From contig MKSH01000070.1 of assembly GCA_001898095.1 (NCBI GenBank), positions 11,086 through 19,561 of the forward strand: 8,476 nt of DNA, given 5' to 3'. This stretch comes from Solirubrobacterales bacterium 70-9 (GTDB lineage Bacteria > Actinomycetota > Thermoleophilia > Solirubrobacterales > 70-9). The number at the start of each line of letters is the position of its first letter. Positions within the stretch are counted from its first letter, which is position 1. Shown here piece by piece: positions 1-7,963 of the stretch. The notes beneath the pieces are model-generated. The model did not search any database, was not told the origin of the DNA, and saw only the letters and a program-made list of their open reading frames with translations. The translations under genes and the position numbers were made by a program.

Positions 1-1308
1 GTGACCGCCGAGCGCTCCGCCAACTTCGCCGCCTCGCTGGCGCTGGTCCGGCCGGAGTCGCGCCGCCGGCTCTACTGGACGGCGCGCGCTGTCTTCGTCT
101 CCGATCCCTCCCAGCTGGGCGCCTTCGACCGCGTCTACGCCGAGGTCTTCGCGACCGCCGACGGGGTGAGCGCCGAGATCCCCGCCGACGCCGAGATGGC
201 CCCGGCGCCGCCCGACGAGCGCGAACGCTCGCAGCCCCCGGCCGACGCCCACAGCAACCGCCACGACGAGTCCTCGCTCGGCACCGGCGCCCACGAAAGC
301 CCGGCGGGCGGCGAGCGCGACCCCGACGAGCAGGAGGTCCAGGTGGCGACCGTCGCCAGCGCCGAGGAGGTCCTGCGCGGCAAACGTTTCGAGGCGCTCG
401 AGCCGGACGAGCTGGCAGCGCTCTACCGGATGATGGCGCGGCTCCGGGTGTCGACGCCGATGCGCCGCACGCGCCGTGCCCGCCACGACCTGCACGGCGA
501 GCGGATCGACCTGCGCCGCACCCTGCGGCAGAGCCTCCGCACCGGCGGCGACCCGATCCGCCTCGCCCGCCGCAAGCGCCGCGTGCAGCGCCGGCGGATG
601 GTCCTGCTCTGCGACATCTCCGGCTCGATGGAGCCCTACGCCCGCGCCTACCTGCAGTTCCTCACCTGCGCCGCGGGCGGCGGGGTGGGACGCGGGCCCT
701 CGGCGAGTCGGCCGGAGGCGTTCGCCTTCGCCACCCGCCTCACCCGGCTGACCCGGGCGCTGCAGTCGCGCCGGCCGGAGCGGGCGATCCAGCGGGCCGC
801 GGCGGCGGCCCCGGACTGGGCCAGCGGCACCCGGATCGGCGAGGCGCTGAAGACCTTCAACGACCGCTACGGCAGGCGCGGGATGGCCCGCGGCGCGGTC
901 GTCGTGATCCTCTCCGACGGCTGGGAGCGGGGCGAGCCGGAGCTGGTCGCGCGCGAGATGGAGCGCCTCGCCCGGGTCGCCTACCGGATCGTCTGGGTGA
1001 ACCCGCGGGCGGCGGCCAGCGAATTCGCGCCGCAGGCGGGCGGCATGGCGGCGGCGCTGCCGCACTGCGACGCGCTGGTCTCCGGCCACACCCTCGAAGC
1101 GCTCGGCGAGGTGATCGACGCGATCGCCGCCGACCGCGCCGCGGACGCGGCGCCGGGGGCGGCGTGGGCCCCGCCCGAGCCGGCTCCCGTCGAAGCGGAG
1201 CCCGAGGAGGAGCCGTGGGGCAGCGCAACGCCGGTCCGCGGCAGCTCGGTGGCGATGCCGAGCGGTTACAGCCCGAGCCGCGGCAAGACGACCCCGGGGT
1301 GGAGCTGA
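1..1308 (+). CDS. coxE: CoxE-like VWA-domain protein, CO dehydrogenase maturation factor (5' partial)
   Basis: CoxE proteins work with the AAA+ protein CoxD in building the Mo/Cu active site of CO dehydrogenase in the cytoplasm. The open frame begins at base 1. The first residues (VTAERSANF, then LYWTARAVFVSDP near residue 25) look like the interior of a CoxE N-terminal domain, so the true start probably lies upstream. Residues 60-115 are an acidic, low-complexity linker, and 150-200 are very Arg-rich. A VWA domain follows with a complete metal-ion-dependent adhesion site: DISGS at 205-209, Thr277 in SGTR, and Asp306 in LSDG. The tail after about residue 380 is Pro/Ala/Glu-rich and probably disordered. 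The stop codon overlaps the next ATG (TGATG), implying translational coupling. coxD would be expected just upstream but is not visible. Other MoxR-associated VWA proteins share the fold; the coxG and coxL neighbours favour CoxE. Confidence 0.88.
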   Translation: MTAERSANFAASLALVRPESRRRLYWTARAVFVSDPSQLGAFDRVYAEVFATADGVSAEIPADAEMAPAPPDERERSQPPADAHSNRHDESSLGTGAHESPAGGERDPDEQEVQVATVASAEEVLRGKRFEALEPDELAALYRMMARLRVSTPMRRTRRARHDLHGERIDLRRTLRQSLRTGGDPIRLARRKRRVQRRRMVLLCDISGSMEPYARAYLQFLTCAAGGGVGRGPSASRPEAFAFATRLTRLTRALQSRRPERAIQRAAAAAPDWASGTRIGEALKTFNDRYGRRGMARGAVVVILSDGWERGEPELVAREMERLARVAYRIVWVNPRAAASEFAPQAGGMAAALPHCDALVSGHTLEALGEVIDAIAADRAADAAPGAAWAPPEPAPVEAEPEEEPWGSATPVRGSSVAMPSGYSPSRGKTTPGWS

Positions 1309-1505
1309 TGGACGACAACGACCCCGATCAGCCGAAGATCTGCATCTACCCGGGCTGCGAGCGCCCGGCTGTCCCGCCCCATCCGATGGGTGGACCGCAG
1401 CCGGCGTTCTGCGACCTGGAGGACCACAACGCCCTGTCCGCCCATCTCGAGCGCAAGCGCTTGGCCGCGGCGGCGTCAAACGAGGAGGGAAACGATGGCC
1501 GATGA
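1308..1505 (+). CDS. Small putative zinc-binding protein, 65 aa
   Basis: Function unknown. The start is the ATG that overlaps the coxE stop (TGATG), with GGAG three bases upstream. The frame is open further upstream, but that part lies inside coxE. The protein has a possible metal site made of Cys12 and Cys17 (CIYPGC), then Cys35 and His40 (CDLEDH). After these comes a short charged, probably helical segment (NALSAHLERKRLAAAA, 41-56). A YPGC...C...H motif followed by an Arg-rich helix is reminiscent of zinc-finger segments at the N-termini of some actinobacterial DNA-binding or coiled-coil proteins, but here it stands alone. The last 11 bases overlap the next gene and contain that gene's start. 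Placement between coxE and cofactor-domain genes suggests an assembly or regulatory role in CO dehydrogenase production; this is inference from position only. Confidence 0.68.
   Translation: MDDNDPDQPKICIYPGCERPAVPPHPMGGPQPAFCDLEDHNALSAHLERKRLAAAASNEEGNDGR
1482..1488 (+). promoter_or_regulatory. Strong ribosome binding site for the orphan cofactor-domain gene
   Basis: GAGGAGG lies six bases before ATG 1495. It is the strongest Shine-Dalgarno sequence in the left half of the window. It fixes the start of the 151-aa gene inside the end of the preceding 65-aa gene and argues that the short paralogue is translated in its own right. Confidence 0.75.
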
Positions 1506-1950
1506 GGCATACCGCGCGGTCTTCCTGCGCATCCACCCGACCGGCAAGATGGTGCTGAGCCTGACCACGGAGGCCGACGGCCACGAGGACGACTACGCCG
1601 CCCAGGTCGCCGCCGAGCTCGGCGTGCCGCCGCTCGACGTGAAGGTCGTGAACGCCGACACCGATCGCTTCGGCGTCGGCCACGGCTTCAACGTCGCCCC
1701 TTCGGCGGGCGCCCCGGCGGCGATCGCGAAGACCACCGGAAAAATCCTCGACAAGGCGCGCCTGCTGGCCGGCGCCTCGCTCGAGGTCGCGCCCGAGAGC
1801 CTCACCTGGGACGACGGCGCCTTCGCCACCGGGGGCGAGGAGCCGCAGGCGGCGACGATCGCCGACCTGGCGATGTACTCGCTCTCCAGTGGCGAGCTGC
1901 CGCCGGGGGTCGAGGGCGGGCTCGACGCGCAGACGGTCTACGCGGACTGA
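1495..1950 (+). CDS. Stand-alone paralogue of a CoxL molybdopterin-binding segment, 151 aa
   Basis: The whole protein aligns by eye with one internal stretch of the CoxL encoded downstream (about CoxL residues 492-644). Matching landmarks are LRIHPTGK with LRIAPSGQ, AAELGVPPLDVKVVNADTD with AHELGIPPEEVDVVHGDTD, DKARLLAGASLE with DRARLVAAAMLE, and GVEGGLDAQTVY with GVETGLDAEAVY. In CoxL this segment contacts the molybdopterin cytosine dinucleotide. The contact motifs are altered here: CoxL QGQGH (512-516) is EADGH (26-30), and CoxL TYGSRST (551-557) is GFNVAPS (64-70). The active-site Cys and Glu regions of CoxL are absent. The protein therefore cannot be an oxidoreductase by itself. It could be an assembly chaperone, a cofactor carrier or an extra subunit. 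It has its own strong ribosome binding site and no signal peptide, so a cytoplasmic role is expected. I do not recognise a named family for this stand-alone form. Confidence 0.82.
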   Translation: MADEAYRAVFLRIHPTGKMVLSLTTEADGHEDDYAAQVAAELGVPPLDVKVVNADTDRFGVGHGFNVAPSAGAPAAIAKTTGKILDKARLLAGASLEVAPESLTWDDGAFATGGEEPQAATIADLAMYSLSSGELPPGVEGGLDAQTVYAD

Positions 1951-1993
1951 CGACACCCACGTGCAACGAATCACGACAGGAGAGAGATGACCG

Positions 1994-2422
1994 ATGGTTG
2001 AACTGGACCACTCGTTTCACAACGACAAGCCGACCGACTACAACTGGGACGCGATCCTCGACCTCGATCGCCTGATCCCCTGCGTCGAGGGCGGCAAAGT
2101 GGTCGAGCGGACCTCGCCCGAGAGCGCCAAAGCCGAGATCCTCGTGAAGATGGGCGCGATGTCGCTGAAATTCGCCGGCACCGTCGAGGTCGCCGAGCGA
2201 GACGACGCCGCCCACAAGGCGCTGCTGAAAGTGAAATCGCGCGAGGCGTCCGGCCAGGGCTACGCCAACGCCGACGTCACCTTCACCCTGAACGACGGCG
2301 GCGGCGACATCCACACCGCGGCGCAGATCTCCGGCAAAGCGGCCTCGATGGGCGAGGGCGTGATGCAGAGCGTGCTCGACGCGATGATCAAAGAATTCAC
2401 CAAGACCCTGGAGACGATCTGA
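1994..2422 (+). CDS. coxG: CoxG-like SRPBCC-family protein
   Basis: CoxG (CO dehydrogenase subunit G family) has an SRPBCC hydrophobic-cavity fold. It has been linked to membrane attachment of CO dehydrogenase in Oligotropha and to menaquinone handling in mycobacteria. The 142-aa length fits the family. Family features visible here are the helical segment with LDLDRLIPCVEGG (about 22-34), an alternating beta pattern through KAEILVKMGAMSLKFAGTVEV (46-66), the VTFTLND strand, and a long C-terminal helix from about residue 117. There is no obvious transmembrane helix. ATG 1994 is the first start in frame, because a TGA lies just upstream in this frame. AGGAG at 1978-1982 lies 11 bases away, with GAGAG closer. 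A 43-bp gap separates it from the preceding gene. Lys codons are mostly AAA (7 of 11), unlike coxL, where the ones I checked are all AAG. Confidence 0.85.
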   Translation: MVELDHSFHNDKPTDYNWDAILDLDRLIPCVEGGKVVERTSPESAKAEILVKMGAMSLKFAGTVEVAERDDAAHKALLKVKSREASGQGYANADVTFTLNDGGGDIHTAAQISGKAASMGEGVMQSVLDAMIKEFTKTLETI

Positions 2423-2428
2423 GGCACG

Positions 2429-2755
2429 GTGGCGACGCTTGAGATGGAGCTGATCGACCCCGCCGACATCCCCGAAGACGGCGGGGTCGCCGTCCAGGAC
2501 GACCCCGGTCGGCCCGTCTTCCGCGGCCTCGAGGGCGACGACTACGTCTGCGCGAACTGCGGCAACCTGCTCGCCACCAAGATGGCCCCCGAGTACATGA
2601 ACGCGAAGCTGCGGATCCGCTGCGGCAGCTGCCGCAAGATCAACGCGGCGATCGAGGTCGAGGGCGTCGACTACAAAAAAGCGTTCGGGCGCGGCGCCGT
2701 CTTCGGCGACAAAGCGGTCGGCGCGGACCGTCGTCCCAAGCCAGGTCCAGGCTGA
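2429..2755 (+). CDS. Zinc-ribbon protein of unknown function, 108 aa
   Basis: Function unknown. The protein has two Cys pairs, CANC at 41-44 and CGSC at 65-68, spaced as a classical zinc ribbon. The second pair sits in RIRCGSCRKIN, which resembles the second knuckle of Com-like zinc ribbons. The N-terminal 35 residues are acidic, and the C-terminal 20 are basic and Pro/Gly-rich. GTG 2429 is chosen as start because GAGG at 2421-2424, overlapping the coxG stop, can serve as its ribosome binding site; ATG 2444 is in frame but lacks one. It lies six bases after coxG and 22 before coxL, so it is very likely co-transcribed with coxG. A role in CO dehydrogenase assembly, regulation or metal handling is possible but rests only on position. 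It could instead be a redox-active dithiol protein. Confidence 0.72.
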   Translation: MATLEMELIDPADIPEDGGVAVQDDPGRPVFRGLEGDDYVCANCGNLLATKMAPEYMNAKLRIRCGSCRKINAAIEVEGVDYKKAFGRGAVFGDKAVGADRRPKPGPG

Positions 2756-2756
2756 G

Positions 2757-2772
2757 CTAAGTGATCGCTTAG
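2757..2772. promoter_or_regulatory. Palindrome upstream of coxL, putative operator
   Basis: CTAAG-TGATCG-CTTAG is a 16-bp inverted repeat in which only one pair (T/G, positions 6 and 11) fails to match. It fills most of the 22-bp gap before coxL and ends five bases before GTG 2778. It is AT-richer than its surroundings. A near copy occurs at 7276-7291 in the mocA/yceI gap, and the shared pattern extends to CTAAGNGANNGCTTAGGT. No Shine-Dalgarno better than AGG is present, so part of this element may also serve translation. The regulator is unknown. Confidence 0.45.
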
Positions 2773-2777
2773 GTATC

Positions 2778-5186
<2,409 letters not shown>

Positions 5187-5200
5187 AGCCAGCCCGCGGC

Positions 5201-5875
5201 CAGCACGATCATCAGCACCCCGTAGGCGATCACGATGATGCCGACCGCGAGGACGAGCCAGCCGATGAAGCCGATCGTCGAGATCCCGGTCAGTTCTTCG
5301 TAGTTGCCCTGCTGGTTCTCCAGCACCGGGACGACGTCCTGGCTGAAGTAGTCGCGCACGTCGGGGGCGGTCTTGATCGGGGTGCCGGCGAAGTTCGTGG
5401 CGCCGTTCATGTCCGGCACTTCGTTCCAGCCGCCGGTCACCGCGGGGGCGTTTTCGATCGTCTGCGCCAAGGCCGGCACCGCGCCCAGGGCGGGTTTGAG
5501 GAATTCTTCGACTTCGGGCAGTTCGGCGCTCACGGCGGAGAGCGGCAGCGCCTGCAGCAGGCCGAGCACGTGGGGGAAGTTTTTCTGCAGCGCCGCCACC
5601 ACTTCGGCTTCGCTGAGGCCGGTGCCTTCGGCGACGAAGGCGATCAGTTTCGGCACCTCGGCGGCGGCGCCGCCCTGTGGGGTCATGATCGGGTCCTCGG
5701 TGTTCACGATCGTCGAGACCATGTCGATCCCGGTCCGGTCGCCTTCCACCCGCTGCGCGGCGAAGGCCGGTTCGAGGCCGTCGAGCAGCTTCTGCCCGTG
5801 GTTCACGCGCGGGATCAGCGCCAGCGCCAGGACCAGGCCGACGACGATCACGCCGACCCCCGGGACGACGCTGGC
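5201..5875 (-). repeat. Second copy of the intragenic duplication in the membrane protein
   Basis: Encodes residues about 265-489: a helix, an outside domain and a helix. It aligns with the first copy at an offset of 251 residues up to about residue 395, and 239 afterwards, because this copy lacks 12 residues before the conserved Trp414. DNA similarity remains visible, for example around 5538-5590 against 6291-6343. Confidence 0.8.
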
Positions 5876-5917
5876 GGCGGCGATCCGCTCACCGCGGCTG
5901 GGCGAGCCCCAGAGGTT

Positions 5918-6628
5918 GCGGGCGATCATCGCCGCGGCGAAGAGGACGACGATGCCGGCGATGATCAGCAGCACCGGGGCGATCCAGTTCACCTGCGAGG
6001 TGCCGTCGAGACTTTCGAAGTTCGACTGCTGGGCGCCGACCGCCGGGATCAGGTCGTCTTTGAAGTAGTCGCGCAGCTGCGGCACCGTCTTCACCGGGGT
6101 GCCGTCGAAGCGGGTCAGCCCTTCGATCCCGGGGATGTCTTCCCAGCCTTCGGTGACTTTCGGCAGGTTGGTGATCGCCTGGGTGATCGCGGGGAAGTTT
6201 TCTTTCAGCGCCGCGGTCAGCTGTTCCGGCGTCACCCCGAGCGCTTCCTCGAGGAATTCCTCCAGCGCCGGGAGTTCTTCGGCGGTCGCCGAGAGCGGCA
6301 GCGCCTCCAGCAGGCCGAAGGTGTGGGGGAAGGTTTTCTGGACCAGCGCCACCGCTTCGGCTTCGGAGATGTGCTCCGTTTCGGCGACGTAGGCGATCAC
6401 CGCGGGCACCTCTTCGGAGGCGCCGCTGGTCGGCGTCATCAGCGGGTCCGCCATGTTGACGTCCTTGGAGATGAAGTTGATCCCGGCGACGTCGGCGCCG
6501 ATCCGCGGCGTGGTGAAGGCCGGCTTCGCCCCGTCGAGGACCTTCTGGCCGGCGTCCAGGCGGGGGATCAGCTGCAGGGACAGCACCACCGCGGCGACCA
6601 GGAGGCCGACGCCGAGCACGATCACCCA
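5918..6628 (-). repeat. First copy of the intragenic duplication in the membrane protein
   Basis: Encodes residues about 14-250: a helix, an outside domain and a helix. It is paired with the copy at 5201-5875. It holds an extra 12-residue stretch in ALGVTPEQLTAALKENFP (about 142-159) that the second copy has lost or never had. Confidence 0.8.
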
Positions 6629-6669
6629 CTGCAGGATCGGGCTGCGGTCGGCGACCTTCCCGGCCATGG

Positions 6670-7224
6670 TCAATCGCCTCCCGGGGGTAGCTGGCCGTCG
6701 ATCCGCACCTCGATTTCGTCGAGCACCTTCAAGGTGCCGAAGAGGGCCGAGTAGGGCTTGATCCCGAAGTCCGTCTGCTTCAGCTTGGCGCTGCCGCTGA
6801 GCTTGCCGTCGGCGTCGGCCTGCAGCTCGAAGGTGATCGGCTGCACCTTGCCGAGCAGGTCGAGCTCACCGTTCACCGTCAGCGGGCCGCCGTTGGCGCT
6901 CGGCTCGACGCTCGAGGAGTGGAACTCGATCGTGCCGCCCTTGAGGACGTCCTCGGCTATGGACTGCTTGATCGAGGATTTCTCGTCGTCGCCGAGCGCC
7001 ATCACGCCGCCGGTCCCCTCGGTCACCTCGAGCGAGCTGGAGTCGGCGGTCAGCGCGACCGTGGTCGAGGCCGGGTCGGCGCCGACGTCGAGCGTGCCGC
7101 TCCAGGAGGTGACCTCGATCGTGAGGTTGTGGCCCGCCTTTGCGGCGGCGCCGCCCTTGCGCGTGTGGACGCTCAGCGTGGCCTCTTGCGGCCCGAGCTC
7201 GTATTTCCCCGTGGCGATCGACAT
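6670..7224 (-). CDS. YceI-family lipid-binding-like protein, cytoplasmic, 184 aa
   Basis: YceI proteins form a lipocalin-like beta barrel whose cavity holds long isoprenoids such as polyprenyl chains or quinones. Here the N-terminus (MSIATGKYELGPQ) begins the first strand directly, with no signal peptide, so it is predicted to be cytoplasmic, unlike the periplasmic E. coli YceI. Family landmarks are KAGHNLTIEV (29-38), GTIEFHSSSVEP (97-108) and the C-terminal QTDFGIKPYSALFGTLKV (150-167). ATG 7224 is chosen because it begins the usual family N-terminus; an in-frame TTG two codons upstream is possible. No good Shine-Dalgarno is present. A weak TAGGTT on the minus strand (7246-7241) could be a -10 element giving a very short leader. 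It is divergent from mocA and forms an operon with the duplicated membrane protein. Its hydrophobic ligand is unknown; quinone would make sense next to cox genes, but that is inference. Confidence 0.9.
   Translation of the reverse strand: MSIATGKYELGPQEATLSVHTRKGGAAAKAGHNLTIEVTSWSGTLDVGADPASTTVALTADSSSLEVTEGTGGVMALGDDEKSSIKQSIAEDVLKGGTIEFHSSSVEPSANGGPLTVNGELDLLGKVQPITFELQADADGKLSGSAKLKQTDFGIKPYSALFGTLKVLDEIEVRIDGQLPPGGD
6677..6682 (-). promoter_or_regulatory. Ribosome binding site deciding the start of the duplicated membrane protein
   Basis: GGGAGG on the minus strand lies inside the end of the yceI-like gene, nine bases before ATG 6667. It supports that ATG over the in-frame TTG at 6673, which would leave only three bases of spacing. 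Confidence 0.65.
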
Positions 7225-7275
7225 CTCCAACCCGGCCGAGAACCTAGCCCGCCGGTTTCGCCAATGCCAGATGGA

Positions 7276-7291
7276 CTAAGGGAATGCTTAG
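7276..7291. promoter_or_regulatory. Palindrome in the divergent yceI/mocA gap, putative operator
   Basis: CTAAG-GGAATG-CTTAG has perfect 5-bp arms around a 6-bp spacer. It is followed by GT exactly as in the coxL-upstream copy at 2757-2772, so 15 of 18 positions agree over CTAAGNGANNGCTTAGGT. Its centre is about 50 bp upstream of the mocA ATG and about 60 bp upstream of the yceI start, a place where a regulator could act on either gene. Confidence 0.5.
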
Positions 7292-7298
7292 GTCACGC

Positions 7299-7327
7299 TG
7301 TCCAGAGCGCTCTGGCACGCCTACGAT
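7299..7327 (+). promoter_or_regulatory. Putative leaderless promoter of mocA
   Basis: A -10 element TACGAT at 7322-7327 ends six bases before ATG 7334, the spacing expected if transcription starts at or next to the A of the start codon. A weak -35 candidate (TGTCCA at 7299-7304) lies 17 bp upstream. No Shine-Dalgarno sequence precedes the ATG, which agrees with a leaderless mRNA. Confidence 0.55.
7302..7315. promoter_or_regulatory. Perfect 14-bp palindrome between -35 and -10 of mocA
   Basis: CCAGAGCGCTCTGG is identical to its reverse complement. It lies in the spacer of the predicted mocA promoter, where a bound protein would block or reshape RNA polymerase binding. No second copy was noticed in the window. 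As RNA it would lie upstream of the predicted start site, so it is unlikely to be a terminator for mocA transcription. Confidence 0.45.
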
Positions 7328-7333
7328 CACCCC

Positions 7334-7963
7334 ATGGGAGCGACCGACCAGGGTGTCGCGGGAGCGCCGTTCGTCTGCGGGCTGGTGTTGGCCGCGGGCG
7401 GCTCGCGCCGGCTCGGGCAGCCGAAGCAGCTGCTCGCCTACGGCGAGGGGACGCTGCTCGACCACGTGCTCGGCACCGCCCGGGCCTGCTCCTTCGACCA
7501 GTCCTTATGCGTGCTCGGCGGCGGCGCGAAGGGGGTGCGGGAGGAGGTCGACCTGGGCGGCTTCGAGGTGGTCGTGAACGAAGCTTTCGGCGCGGGCTGC
7601 TCGTCCTCGATCGCGGCGGCGCTGGCCGCGGTCGACCCGCGCGCCGAGGTGCTGGTGCTGATGCTCGGCGACCAGCCGGGGGTGCGCGCCGCGAGCGTCG
7701 CCGCCCTGCTGGCGGGCAAGGGCGAGGCGCCGATGGCGGTCTGTGAGTACGAGGACGGCCGCGGACACCCGCTCGCCTTCTCGCGCTCCATGTTCAGCGA
7801 CCTCTCGAACCTGCACGGCGACAAGGGCGTCTGGCGGTTGATGGACCAGCTCGGCGACGCGGTGGCCACGGTGCCGGTCCGCGGCCCCATCCCCCTCGAC
7901 GTCGACACCTGGGAGGACTATGAAGCCGTCCTCGACGCCTACCGGGGAGCGCCGGCGCGATGA
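7334..7963 (+). CDS. mocA: Molybdopterin cytidylyltransferase, MocA family
   Basis: MocA transfers CMP from CTP to Mo-molybdopterin, making the cytosine dinucleotide cofactor used by CO dehydrogenase and related enzymes. This 209-aa protein has the nucleotidyltransferase signature LAAGGSRRLGQPKQLL at 19-34, with Lys31 as the expected nucleotide-contacting lysine. It also has the SSS motif in GAGCSSSI (86-93), the metal-binding GDQP (112-115), GHP (144-146) and DVDTWEDY near the C-terminus (189-196). The overall arrangement suits MocA better than the guanylyltransferase MobA, and the nearby form I coxL needs exactly this cofactor. ATG 7334 fits a leaderless promoter and leaves about ten residues before the first strand. 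The stop overlaps the next start (ATGA). A link to XdhC/CoxI-type maturation is expected in this pathway, but no such gene is visible here. Confidence 0.9.
   Translation: MGATDQGVAGAPFVCGLVLAAGGSRRLGQPKQLLAYGEGTLLDHVLGTARACSFDQSLCVLGGGAKGVREEVDLGGFEVVVNEAFGAGCSSSIAAALAAVDPRAEVLVLMLGDQPGVRAASVAALLAGKGEAPMAVCEYEDGRGHPLAFSRSMFSDLSNLHGDKGVWRLMDQLGDAVATVPVRGPIPLDVDTWEDYEAVLDAYRGAPAR

Noticed and set aside
1164..1307. Upstream extension of the 65-aa gene
   Set aside because: It would overlap the coxE tail by 144 bases with Arg/Gly-rich sequence, whereas ATG 1308 gives the common stop/start overlap and a compact protein.
1495..1950. The orphan paralogue as a coxL pseudogene fragment
   Set aside because: It has its own start, a strong ribosome binding site and a stop. 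No further coxL-like sequence was seen on either side, and it keeps an intact domain-like pattern. It was kept as a gene, though database comparison should confirm it.
1987..2001. Five-codon reading frame (MTDG, stop) just before and over the coxG start
   Set aside because: It has good ribosome binding site spacing, but it is too short to judge and may be chance. Leader-peptide control would need conservation data.
5570..6754. 394-codon plus-strand frame opposite the duplicated membrane protein and yceI-like genes
   Set aside because: Its repetitive Gly/Asp/Arg/His composition is the antisense shadow of the membrane gene, whose helices and internal repeats are convincing.
6919..7746. 275-codon plus-strand frame spanning yceI, the intergenic gap and mocA
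   Set aside because: It crosses a gene, a promoter region and another gene in the wrong frame, without any domain.
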